Origin: Membranipora membranacea
Lineage: Eukaryota; Bryozoa; Gymnolaemata; Cheilostomatida; Membraniporidae
NCBI GenBank assembly: GCA_914767715.1
Contig: OU612074.1
Span: forward strand, 10,698,062-10,762,061
Direction of reading: 5' to 3'
DNA length: 64,000 nucleotides
The notes under the pieces are model-generated. The model was given only the letters and a program-made list of their open reading frames with translations, was not told where the DNA came from and did no database searches. The translations under genes and the position numbers were made by a program. Positions 37,240 through 49,243 of this stretch are shown piece after piece (positions within the stretch are counted from its first letter, which is position 1; every line of letters begins with the position of its first letter).

Positions 37240-39890
37240 TTACTCTGTGATATTATATTGAGTAGAATTTGATACCCCTGACAGGAATAGCTGGATTTAG
37301 GACAAAGGAGCGTTGCTGAAGCAATCTGAGAAAACCGCTTTTGCTGATTTTTGGAGTTTGATATTTTGGGTGAACTTGAAAAGTAACTGAGGTACATTTC
37401 TGTTAATCTTGTATTCTATGAAATTAGCAGAAATTTGTCCTCCATTGTCATAGAGAAATTCTCTCAAGCTAAACCAAATTTTAAGATAACCAAGTCACTG
37501 CTAATTGATTTATTGCAATTTATGCAATCAACAGCATTAGGGATTGAGAGATTGTTAATTCAAAAAGCCTTTCATCTTGAAGGTTCATGTTCAATTCCTG
37601 GCGCAAGTAGTCATTTTTTATTTTGTACTGGCACACCCTTCATCTAGCCAGGTACTTGTGGAACGGGACTAAGAATACCAGAGGTCCACGATGTGTTTAC
37701 AGACCCAACACACAGGGGAAATAACCCAACCTGCAACTTCAATATAAAGAGTCGCCAAAGTTCCGGCGGCCAGTGATAAAGAGCGGAGCATGAATACTAT
37801 GTCCCAGTACCTGCAGAGAAGAAAAAAGAAGAAAGCTCTCACCCCTTCAAAGATGATAATGAGTATACTGATCAGTGAGATTGATCACAAAAAAACTGCA
37901 TGATCATGGTATCACATTATAAACATTTTGATGTAATCTTTACCACAATCAAAATGACGAAATCTAATGATTTACAATCAGTCACATTCCAGCTAAGTCA
38001 TTTGTTCACATTGTTTGAAATATCAGAAATGTCATTAACGGTGTTATCATTCTGAGTTAGGGTCAAACTGGAGAACTAACCTGAGGTATATTAAATTTAC
38101 ATAATATTATGGCTTTGGCCATAACATGCTGTTACATCAAGACTTAGAATGTACATGGATGTGAATTTTGTTTGGTGCTGGGCAGCTGTGAAATAATTAG
38201 ATGCATTAAATACAAGTTACTCATAAATTTATATCTATTGATTCTACTAGGTCTCTTTTGACCATCTAAGATACCAGGGCCCCTTTGTCCAAGCTTTTGT
38301 GTGACTGCATGCAAGCACACGGTATACCCATGTATTTTTGCAAACCTTGGCCTTACGGTAATATCTATAGTTGCTTTGGGCCTGCTATACATCATCATAC
38401 TCTGCTGCAACTTCTTGCTCCATTTTTAAATCTTAATTTTTGCAATAAATAATTGTTACACATCATGTTCTTGTCTTCTTCTCTCCCTTAACCAGATTGA
38501 CAACATTCCCCTAGTGAATAAATGACCACAGGAAATATTACTATTGTTGAAGTATCCCCTTTGTATATCCTACCCCTGTGATCTCGCTGTTCATTTACAG
38601 GGATTATTTAGCGGATCACGAGGCATCTAACTGTCAGTATTTGTGAGACATGCTAATATTGATAACAGACAATTGTTCCAAAACTCTACCTCAGAGTGTA
38701 CCATCCTAGATTGCGTAATAACCATAACTGTTGTTTGCCACACATCATAGTCACCAGTCATCGGAGTCAACCGATAGCAAAATATGAAAGATATGTTGGG
38801 CAGTATATGAGTTGAAACTTTTTGTTTATTTTCTGCAAACCAATTTGTTGCCACCCCATACACTAGAGTTGGGAACAGATGATATTGTAATGGCTTTGCC
38901 AAATATCATGGTAGTGTTGTGTGCCTATGATTCCTAGTTTTAAATTTGTAACCTGTGTTAAACAACTCAGATGGACATTTTAAAAATAAGCATCTTTTGA
39001 CATGGATTATTGGCTTATGATGTGTCGTGTACACTGTAAACAGAGGCCTATATTTGAGCGCTGATCACAAGAGCGCATATGATAAAGGAACAAATAGTGT
39101 CAGCTGATATTATGAGACCATTCACCCAAATTTTAATTGAGAGTGATTCTCAAAAAAAGAACAGAAAGTAATTATAAACATCTGACATTGACTTGTGCCA
39201 TCATTAAAACCATAGCTCTGAAACATTAGCTTTATTTTGATAGAGATCAATGAGGGGCATTGACGTAGTCTGTAGTAATAAAATAGCAATTGCTGTGTCA
39301 ATCAAGGGCATTCTTGGTATCATTGTTCTCTGCTGAGATTCAGATGGCGCAGACACATGATTGCAAACTGGTCATGAACGGAGAATAGTCACAATGCAGA
39401 TTTCAAATTATCACTAGAGAGTTAGTCTGCTGTACTTACTACTATATATGCAAAATATAATTTTGTCTTTGGATGCTACGTTTTGTTTTAGAGGGATGGG
39501 AAAGCACTTGTCCCTGATAGTTGTGGCCAGTTATCTTGTTCTTAGGTAAAGATGAAAAACAGCCTCTTTGTTTGATTGAGATAATATTGTATTCAGTGAT
39601 GCAGAGCTTGTTTTTCAAGGTAAAAGTTGACAGCAGTCTAATGGTGTATGCCTTGTTCCCAGCAGAATAACTCTGTAAACATTTTCTATGTAAACACCTC
39701 AGAGCATATCATGGTCAGGCAGTAATAAGGCTCATCATGTTTATCAAGAATATACAATGATATGAATATTCAGAGGTGATCGCAGGTGTAAATGATGATA
39801 TATTCTGATCTTATTCTGGACAATTTATCAAATTGGTCTTTGAGTGGCCTCACTTCCTGTGTTATTTTGGGGAAAATCTCAAAAAACTAA
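37240..39890. repeat. segmental duplication, copy D1
   Basis: Matches 46070-48610 collinearly: TTTTGTACTGGCACACCCTT, AGCCAGGT..CTGTGGAACGGG, TTAGCTTTATTTTGATAGAG, TGGCCTCACTTCCTGTGTTA. No ORF is conserved between the copies. D1 ends where the recombinase transposon begins. Confidence 0.7.
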
Positions 39891-39892
39891 TA

Positions 39893-41045
39893 AGTTAGAA
39901 ATAAACATTTAGGTAAGTACAGTAAGTTGCTGAAGAACAGCATGGGCAGGGCAAGAACTTGATAGGAGGAAATTCGGCCTTTTTACTTTAGAAAAGGCGG
40001 AAAATTTAGCAGAGTTTATAATGGAACTCCCTTTCGCCAAATACACAGCCCGATAAAGTATCAGTTATGTTTAATATAACTTAAGTAGGCATCTGATTTC
40101 CACCTGCAGTGAACCTGTATCTGAGCTGTGGTCCATCCTCTCTTTCTAGCCCAAATAGCCCCTTCATGACGGAAACAGTGCGGTGTGAGCTTTGACTTTA
40201 TTCCCACTTGACCAGCTACATACTGTAATATTTTCCCAAACTCCTGGACGGAAACATCAAAGAGTGGCGACTCAGGGAGTCTATGCCCAAACAAATCCAG
40301 GTATTGCTGTAGCAACAGCACTGGTTTCAAGGGTTCGCCGGAGTTGTCAACAAGTTTGACCCTAGCCTCTGTCTTAGAGTGTTTGAACGACCTCAGAGTT
40401 AAATGACAAGAGGTTTTATCCTTCGACCAATGCACATCTCCGCACAGAAGGGCATGGGAGCTAGCCTTGGTGCAAAACTCTGATGGTCGAAGAAACCCAT
40501 AAAAAGCTACTGCCATCAGGCAGCGAAATTAGCACGTAACTCTAAGAGCAAGTATTTCAACTGCCCTGTTAAGTCTGAGAAGATGACTGGAAGACTGCAG
40601 TTTTCGTGCCTGCTGTAGACTCATCCCAACTGAAAATATTGTCTTTATGACCAATTATTCAGAACCAAAAATCAAGTAACTGAGTTGTTTTTTTTACACC
40701 AATATTCTACTAGTCCAGTCATTCTCCGTACGTCTTGAGATTTCGCTGGTACAAATCGAGTTGGTCACATATAGAGTAATTAGCGCTAGGGATAACTTGC
40801 GCAAGTTCAGAATTTGAGATTTACAGCACAATTTGAAATCAGAGAGGCCCCCCCCCAACATTGTTAATTGAGGGTAGCCTCAGGACCCAAAATTCCCAAT
40901 ATGTTATTATGTGGAATAGCTATAATGATTGGCCAAATGATCACATTCTGAAACCTGAAAATACTTGGCATTTTGGAATACACTTAGAAAGAGATGATCA
41001 ATCTACAATGCCCAGAGAATGTAAAACCTATACAACTAGTTCACA
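39893..41045 (-). mobile_element. tyrosine-recombinase transposon copy retaining the catalytic half (Crypton/DIRS-like)
   Basis: The ORF 40516-40061 (151 residues) encodes a tyrosine recombinase catalytic domain. The first Arg is in FYGFLRPSEF, a Lys in LRSFKHSKTEA, the H-x-x-R box in LTPHCFRHEGAIW, and Trp then Tyr in CRWKSDAYLSYIK. So the R-K-HxxR-W-Y set is present. The N-terminal DNA-binding half is deleted, and a stop lies just upstream of the ATG. The flanks match the element at 20140-21535. Its insertion point is visible because 48.6 kb has the same duplicated flank without it. Confidence 0.78.
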
Positions 41046-42355
41046 TACTGATGGCTAAACCATCGGTATTGACAACGCTATAAAGACTTAAGCTGTGTCA
41101 ATTGTTGTCCAAGGTGGACGAATTTGATTAGCCTAGTGCCCTCCCTAGCCCAGTTTTGACCACTATTGATGAAAAAAAATTGCTGTGCCAGTTGGCAATT
41201 TAGTATTATCTTATGCCTAAACTAGTCAAAATTTTGAAAAAAATACACCATTGCCTGACAAAACAAGGAGTAAATGTATGTGAAACCGTACTGAGACTGA
41301 GATACTTTTTACTGAAAGGGGCATTCTCCAAGGCTTTGGTGAAGGCACTAAGCATTGATTAATAACCAAATGAAAACTTCTTGTTGCAGAAAGATTACAA
41401 TAAGAATGCCTATCATGCAGTCTTCCATGGGCAGACTGTAAACTCTATATTCATTTTGTCCAACTAACTTCAAATAAAACACATGAGTGAGTTGAGTGAA
41501 CAATCGCATGGGAATTACCTACAAACATATCCTTTATGTGTATTCCTAAGTTTCGAATTAACATCTCTACTCGGATTTATGTAAATGCCTCATGAATACA
41601 GAGGAAAATGTAACCATTCATGGTTTTTTGTCTGATATATTTCTGCAAGTTTGGCGAAGTATTAAAAGTCTCTATAATACAGTTATTATAGTGTATTATA
41701 GTTATTAAAAGTTTACAAGCTGGCTTGTTAATTCATGTCTGTTGTTATGGAACTTTCCTTCTCTAGTACTTGAATTCATGTCAAGTTATTGGCAGCTCTT
41801 CTTCTTTAGCATGAGCAGCGGTGGCTGAAGTGTTATAAAATGCACTCGCAATCACAATCATAATCACAATCAGAAATTATGTTAAAGATAATTGAGGGAT
41901 TGGAAGTTTCTAAACAAGGAATAGCTACAATTGGAATGAAAAATCATGGATATCGGACCAGTTGTTCTCAAGTTAGTATTCTAGGCAAGGCACAACCTTA
42001 AGGTAAGGCTAGCTAATCTTAGCTAATCAATACCTTAAAAGAAATAAATTCTCATGAATAAATCAACAATAAACGTATTTCTTTTTCTTTTCCTTTTCAT
42101 GGCTAATATTGTTAAACATTCTTGAGAATGAAAATTATGCCAATAAAGTATTCTAGGCGATGCACAACCTTAAGGTAAGGCTAGCTAATCCTAGCCAATC
42201 AATACTTTAAAAGAAATAAATCCTCATGAATAAATCTACAATTTATGTATTTTTTATCTTTTTCTTTTCATGGCTAATATTGTAAAACATTATTGAGAAT
42301 GAAAATTATGCCAATAAAAAATAAAAAAAAACAAACAAAAAACTTTGAATTGTTA
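41046..42355. other. gene-free intergenic stretch with a 167-bp repeat
   Basis: Nothing coding recognised. A unit beginning GCACAACCTTAAGGTAAGGC occurs at about 41990 and again at about 42158. A third, diverged copy is near 26090-26160, inside the other spacer unit. Confidence 0.5.
41980..42320. repeat. tandem repeat, two units of about 167 bp
   Basis: Both units contain AAGGTAAGGCTAGCTAATC, AAAGAAATAAAT and GAATGAAAATTATGCCAATA in the same order. Confidence 0.75.
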
Positions 42356-44560
42356 TTGAAGTGAGTTTCACTAACATAGCATGACATAAATACTTGATAA
42401 TGTAAGTTAGGTATTTTGCTGCCTGAACATTACTACGAATATATCTCCATCCTCAAATGTAACAAAAGTTATGAATATCAACATCACTACCAGTAAAGGT
42501 TAAACATGAGTATGACACATGGATCAGAAAATTATTGAAGCTATGACTTAACAATAAATAATAAGGTTTTGGCCAACGCTAGATGTCAAGTTATCATATG
42601 ACGCACACTAAATCTCAGTCACTGCATTTTATGACACTGCTTGATCTGAAGTTGTTGTGAAACAAAATTATCTGTGAGATAATCAACATGTTGTTTGTCA
42701 TCATATCAAAGCGTAAGAATTGGAGCTTGTCCAAATCGTGATTATTATTTTAGATTGAGATTGATATGAATGTGTTGTTGTGGTCCAGCTTGTATCAAAC
42801 CACGACAATCCAATTGCAATTTTCAACTTTGCCAAGGCCTGATCAATGGGTTGAATATAATAGGGGGGTGTTGCTGTTGCACAGCTGTCGGTTATATTAT
42901 TTTTCATTCAAACAAAATTTCCATATCAAATTATTTTCATTTGACGCTGAATCGTGCCAAATTAATTTGTCTTAATTAGTCTCAATTATTTGGTTTCCAG
43001 GGAACTCCCTTTATCAATTTACCATTAACTGCTAGTGTGACCTGTCCTTGGGACGATGAATGACGTACATCATGTCCTTATATCTCCATCATAGGGCTAT
43101 CTATCTGATATTTGATGCAATAAAACAAAGATTCTGTAATATATGCCAACTGCTTGGTGGACACTGAATAGCAACAGTCATCATCAGTGACATATTGAGT
43201 GATTGGAATGAATTAAATTATACCACGCAATCTGGGACCTAAGAACACACTGTTAACGTAAATTACACATAATATTTTGAGCTTTTGGGCTTTGTAATTG
43301 CTCAATGTGCAGATGAAATTTTTCCCAGCACTGTGGGGTCTATGACATACAGCTGACAGGGCTGCCAACTAGTTTTGTGGCAAGAGATTAGGTTTTGTGG
43401 GGATACAGATGGCTTGGGGGTGATTGGGGTCGTAGGCCTGTGGTGTGCAGAGAGGAGATGGGAGGAGCATTAGCCTCCTTTGGCTGGAGGACTTATTCTA
43501 GCTGGCCTCTCTCTGATAATTTTCTGTGTCGGCACAAAAAGTTAAGGGCTTTGGGGTATACAAATTAACCCATACCACAGTGGTATTTAACCTAAAACAA
43601 AATTGAAACAAAACAACAATATGGTTATCATAGCTTGCAAGCTTGACAATAAGTAGGTACTGAATGGGGACAGAGATTACAAAAAAAGACTTCTCATTCA
43701 ATGGGAATCTACTTTTTTATGATACCCATTTTAATGTCTTTCATAAATGGTAAAACATGATCAAATATATGCAATTGAAGTGTTTAACACAGTTAACTTT
43801 CTTCCACCTTCCAACTTATTTGGTATAGTTTTAGATCAATGTGAGAAGGCTATGAATTGGACTCATTTTTGGAGTTGTCCACCACTGTTAGTTGTTTTAT
43901 TAATACCTCTGTCCGTTTACAATCCATGAATATGATGCTGTATGAAATTTCTTTTGCCTTTTTTTTGCTCACTGCTCAAGACCCATCATCAAAAGAAAAT
44001 GCTGCCGTGACAGTCCCTGACACTATATCAGAATGGTATGCTTGTCAACTCTGATCAATCTTCAAATGAACAGCAAACTACAGTTCAGGGATGCGCACAC
44101 ATAACCAAACCAAACTTTGACGTGGCACCTAGGTTTTCTTATTGCCAATGTTTACATTAGTGTTTTGAGTATTTGGGTTATCATAATGTCGTTATAAATG
44201 CTAATGTTTGTCGAAAGCATACAAATTCTTAATGGGTTGCATATAAAATGCTGTTACCAGCCATTAACATAATGTCAGCACCTTCTTAGCTTGTCAATGC
44301 GGGTGAAGTCTAAGCATTTTTCAGTCAAGCAAGAATGATCAGGAGTACTCAATGAGGATGGACATATCTTGCTACATACACAGCATGCAATGTCTATTTA
44401 TTTCGAAAAGTATTGCAGACAAGAACATTTTCCGAATTTGAATACAAAACATCACAATATCCTTTATATTTGGTTATGCCTTCGTACTATGAGTTTGAAC
44501 AACTTCAAACATCATATCTGTTTTCTGATGTTTAAAAAGAAAAAGGAAATACATGTAATA
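42355..44560. repeat. duplicated spacer unit (copy R3), uninterrupted
   Basis: Matches 26.29-26.74 kb joined to 29.1-31.2 kb, without the LINE. It is therefore the empty-site version of that insertion. No SOD-like gene is attached. Short ORFs here are not conserved in R1 or R2. Confidence 0.75.
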
Positions 44561-46070
44561 ATTAGCTTAACGAATCCTTTGGATTACTGTTATGGCAAAG
44601 ATCACATCATTGTTACTTGACCAGCTGTACCCAAGCATTGAGGTCAATGGATAGGGATGACCCCAAATCATATATGCAGTCGGAAACAGATGCATTTATA
44701 ATTTTGTAAAGCCTCCCAAGAAAAGCTTATTGGATATCAACTATGAAATAACCATTGGTCAAACCTGAAAATATCTTTTCAATTTTACCGCAGGAGATGC
44801 GCCCAAGAGTCGAGCAACACGATGGTAGGAATCAATTGTCAGATTAGCAATTTTTTAAAATCATACTTAGATAAAGTAATACAAGTGAGCTGTTATTTGC
44901 ATATGCAACTCTAAAAAAATATATCATTATCGGTCACTGTAGGTGAACCTGCAGGGCTTTGGTAAGGGCAATTCTATGTGTAAGTGCATCAGAGCAATTG
45001 CTATGGTATAATTCAAGGTAAGTGAGTAACACGCAGAAATTGTGACGTCATGCAACAATAATTCCATTATAAAGAGAAGCAATATCCTTAAAATTGAATC
45101 TATGATAACAAATGATATAAGAATTGCCTGCCAATATATAATTGTTTAAAATAAAGCAGTTGTACACAATAGCCGAGGAAACCATAGAATTTGACATTGG
45201 GGCAATAACTGAAAATCAAGAATTGGGTAGACTATCAACTACTGTCTGATTAGGCATCGTGTTTCTGAAAACAATTTTACTTCTATTATTATGTCAATTC
45301 ATGAAAGGCATTGTTTTGGTTTTAATGTGATTTTGATACCAATAGAAGAATAGCAAGTCAGATATTGATACTCTTTGAGAAAGAAAGAAGAGGGTGCTGG
45401 GGGCGCGTGCAGACAACCTTAAAAGCTCTCTCAATGGGACTCAAACCAACAGCTTCTAAGACACCAACCACCTGGCAGTGAATAGAAAGCTCGGTATCCG
45501 ATTGCGCCATCTCGCCATCCCCAAAAAAGAAGAGATTGATTGTGCTAATTAGCACAGTTGCTATTCACTACTCAGAGTTGTGTTCTGCCATAGCACTGTC
45601 AACTACCCCATCGCCACCCTTTGCGACACAGCGTAGATTGTTGGCCTTACATGGCCCATTGCTGGAACTCCTTGTAGTAAGTTTTAGCTGTATTTCCAGC
45701 TTTCCATCACAGAGAACAGATCCTACCTCATGATATGGATGTTTCAATTGATGACAGTAGTGTTTAGTATCTCTCTCAGATTGTATTTTATTGATCGGTA
45801 TTGTATTGTTTTATATTGTATATTACTTTGACGTACTATCATGAAATGACAAAAGCCATTGAATCTACATTATACAGAATTTGTACACAACTTTATGCAA
45901 TTTATAGATTGTTAGACTGTAGAGAGTTTACTTTCACAAGTAGATGTTGGGTAAGGTTCCTTTCCCTGGAGGGTATGAAAACATGATGTTCTGTCAATCC
46001 ACGACAGAGCAAAGTATATCTATGTAGCAGTCATTAGATTTATTAACCACATGTCAAAACATATTTCAGG
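44560..46070. other. intergenic, gene-free, with one SINE
   Basis: No exon recognised. Contains the SINE at about 45400-45730. Confidence 0.5.
45400..45730 (-). repeat. tRNA-derived SINE (family 2)
   Basis: On the minus strand, TGGCGCAATCGG (45509-45498) is an excellent A-box and GGTTTGAGTCCC (45447-45436) a good B-box, at tRNA-like spacing. The cloverleaf is not intact. A remnant of the same family is at 19345-19445. Confidence 0.75.
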
Positions 46071-48610
46071 GTTGATGATATTATATTGAGACTGAGTAGA
46101 ATCTGATAAGCCTGACAGCAACAGCTGGATTTTAGATGAGGGAGCTCAGCTGAACAATCTCAGAAAACCGCATTTGCTGAATTTTGTAGTTTGATATTTT
46201 GGGCGATTTTGAAAATTACCAAGGCACATTACTGTTACTCTTGTTTTCTATGAAATTAGCAGAAAGTGGTTGTCTGTTGTCAAAGTGAAATTGTTTCAAG
46301 CTTAACCAAACTTTTAGATAACAAAGTTACTGCTAATTGTTTTATGTAATCAACAGGATTGAGAGAGTGTCAGTAGTCAATTTTGATTTTGTACTGGCAC
46401 ACCCTTCAACTAGCCAGGTCCCTGTGGAACGGGATCAAGAACACAGAGTCCACTGTGTGTTTACAGACTCCACACACAGGAAAAATAACCCTATCTGCCT
46501 CTTCAAAATAAAGAGTCGCCGGGGTTCGGGCGGCCATTGATATTGGGTGCAACATGCGTACTAGTGGTTCCAGTACCTGAACCCAATAGAGAATAACCCT
46601 CATCGCTTTGAAGATGATAATGAGCATATTACCAGTTTGGTTAATCACAAAAAAACTTGAAGATCATGATATGACATGTTTACCACAATTAAATTGAAGA
46701 AATCTAATGATTTCAATCGGACACATTCCAGCTCAATCAAACAGTCATTATTTGACGTTGTTTGAAATAACAGAAATGTCCTAAATTTGTTATCATTCTG
46801 AGTTAGGGTCTAATTGGAGAGTTGGCCTGAACTGGTTTGTATTTAAATAAAATGGCTCTGGCATTGTGTTTCATCAAGCAGTAGAATGTACATGGATGAG
46901 ATTTCGTTTGCTGCTAAGCAGCTGTGAAATAATAAGGTGTATTGAATGCAAGATACTTTGAAACTTATGTGGATTGAATTTTCTTTTTTCTTAAATCTAC
47001 AAAGGTCTCATCCGACCGACCAAGGTACCAGCTTTCATGTGACCGTGACAATTACCCTTGCCTACAATATGGCAGAGGGGTTTCTCAATGCTGCATGCGA
47101 GATACCCATGAGTTTGTGCAAGCCTTGGTCTGACAGCAATATAACCTTCTCTCTTTACTTGGTTCTTTACAATAGGTATCACTTGACCTCCCTAGTTAAT
47201 GGGCTCCCTTATGTGCACATGGCTTGTGTGAGGTAGATAACCTAATTATTTGCCCACTGTTGCCAGCTTATCTCTTTATTCTGTGTCTTTATACTGCGTG
47301 AAAGCACACAGTTGACCTCCTGTATTTATTGTCCTGATCCAAATGGACCTGTTGCGGATGAATGGCTTGCCAGTGGCAAATCACAAATGACAGCCGGCGC
47401 TGGGAATCAAACCTGGATCAAAAGTCCTTGCCCTTATAAGTCCACTCCTGACTCTATAGTTGCATTAAATAATTGTCACATCTCACCTTCTTGTTTTCTC
47501 CTCTCCCTAGACCCTAGAGGGCTATCATGTCGGGGATCATTTTGCGAATCACCAATTAGGCATGTACTTATCGGTAATTATGAAAATGCTGATATTGATA
47601 ACAGACAATTGTTGCCAAACTTTACCTAAGAAGGTACCACACCTGAAATATGCCATATTTCAAAGTCAATGGTCATCTGAGTCAGCCCATAGCAAAATGT
47701 AAAGATATATTGTTCGGGTGTGTGTTAATATCTATCTATAGTTTTTCTAGAATCTATCCCATTTTATTCATGCTGTGTAGAGTTTTACTGTTCACCTTGC
47801 AATCTTATTTGATGTCATACCCTAGAATCAAAGATAGACGATACTGATATGGATGTGCCTGATATCTGGGTAGTGTTATGTGCCTATGATTCCTAGTTTT
47901 AAATTTGCAACCTGTGTTTAACAACTCATATGGAAACTTTAAAAATAAATGTCTTTTGTCTTGGATTTTAAGCTTAAAGATGTGTACATTCCAAACAGAG
48001 GCCTACATTTGAGCCGGGTCAGAAGTGCGTATTTATAACAAATTAACAAATAGTTTTAGCTGATGTTATGAGACCATTCACCCAAATTTCAACTGTGAGT
48101 GATTGTCAAAAAAAGAGCAGAAAGCAATTATAAACATCTACCATTGACTCGTGCCATCATTAAAACCATAGGTCTGAAACATTAGCTTTATTTTGATAGA
48201 GATCGATGAAGGGCATTGACGTAGTCTGTAGTAATGAAATAACAATTGCTGTGTCAATCAAGGACATTCTAGTTGCTAGATATTATTCTTCTCCGCTGAG
48301 AGTTATTACAAGCTGGTCACGAAAGCAGAAAAGTAAAACTGCAGATTTGAAATTATCATTAGAAAGTTAGTCTGCTGTACTAACTATATTATGCAAAGTA
48401 TAACTTTGTCTTGGGATGCTGTATCCAGTGTAAAAGGGATGGGAAAGCACTTTTCCCTGTTTGTTGTGTTCCATTATCATGTTACTTAGGTGGTGATGAT
48501 AATATTGATTGAGAAAATCTTGTATTCAGTGTTGAATAATTTCTGAATAATTTATCAAATGGGTCATGAGTGGCCTCACTTCCTGTGTTATTTTATGGAA
48601 AATCTTAAAA
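46070..48610. repeat. segmental duplication, copy D2
   Basis: Collinear with 37240-39890. It carries an extra SINE (about 47200-47465) that D1 lacks near 38440, and it lacks the recombinase element that follows D1. Both are insertions after the duplication. Confidence 0.7.
47200..47465 (-). repeat. tRNA-derived SINE (family 3)
   Basis: The minus strand reads CCAGGTTTGATTCCCAGCG (B-box region, 47416-47398), preceded by AGTGGACTTATAAGGGCAAG, an A-box-like head. Related to 10590-10910. Confidence 0.55.
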
Positions 48611-48963
48611 AAACCAGGAATTCTCTAAAACGGAAAACCATATTATGGTTTTAGGTTCCTCTCTGGTTAGTATACTTTACTCAGTATTAATCATAAGCAT
48701 TTTATTGAAGGCATTTACTGTTTAAAACATGTGATTTTGGAGATTTTTTGACAATCACTATTTGAGGGTAAGAATAATGACAATAGTATGTTTTATTAGG
48801 ATAAATGTTGATGTGAATGTTAAAAATCATATTTTCTACAAATTCTATCAATGATCATCATTCACTATGAGATGTTAGACAGCGGCAATGCTATGCTGAC
48901 TCTTCACTCCTCCGGACTAAGACAGATTTCTACAATAAAAAAAGGATGACAATCATGGTACCA

Positions 48964-49152
48964 GTTATTATGATGACAGAAATGGGAGTATTCATATATT
49001 GTCTGTTCATATTTTGGTGTTCATGTTGGTTTGTATTACAGATCACAAGTTGCTGAACATTATTATGATGACAGAAATGGTAGTATTCATATACTGTTTG
49101 TAAGTATGTTGATGTTCATGCTGGTTTGTATAACAGATCACAAGTTGCTGTA
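48964..49152. repeat. tandem duplication, 96-bp unit
   Basis: TTATTATGATGACAGAAATGG starts at about 48966 and again at about 49062, and CACAAGTTGCTG recurs at the same 96-bp offset. It lies in the 3' untranslated region or intron of the neighbouring minus-strand gene. Confidence 0.8.
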
Positions 49153-49204
49153 CATTTTTTTGTACTGGCTCATGCAATATTTTCTTTAGCTCACCTTGAT
49201 TTTA

Positions 49205-49243
49205 ATAGTCATAATCATAATCGTCTCCCCATTGTGCCATTCC
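49205..49243 (-). pseudogene. former C-terminal tail beyond a premature stop
   Basis: After the TAA the same frame reads GMAQWGDDYDYDY and then stops. It is followed by a GT donor after AATCAAG. The related gene at 60.3 kb and the pseudogene at 55.8 kb end at this position with YDY or RYRF and have the same donor, so this tail was probably coding. Confidence 0.7.
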
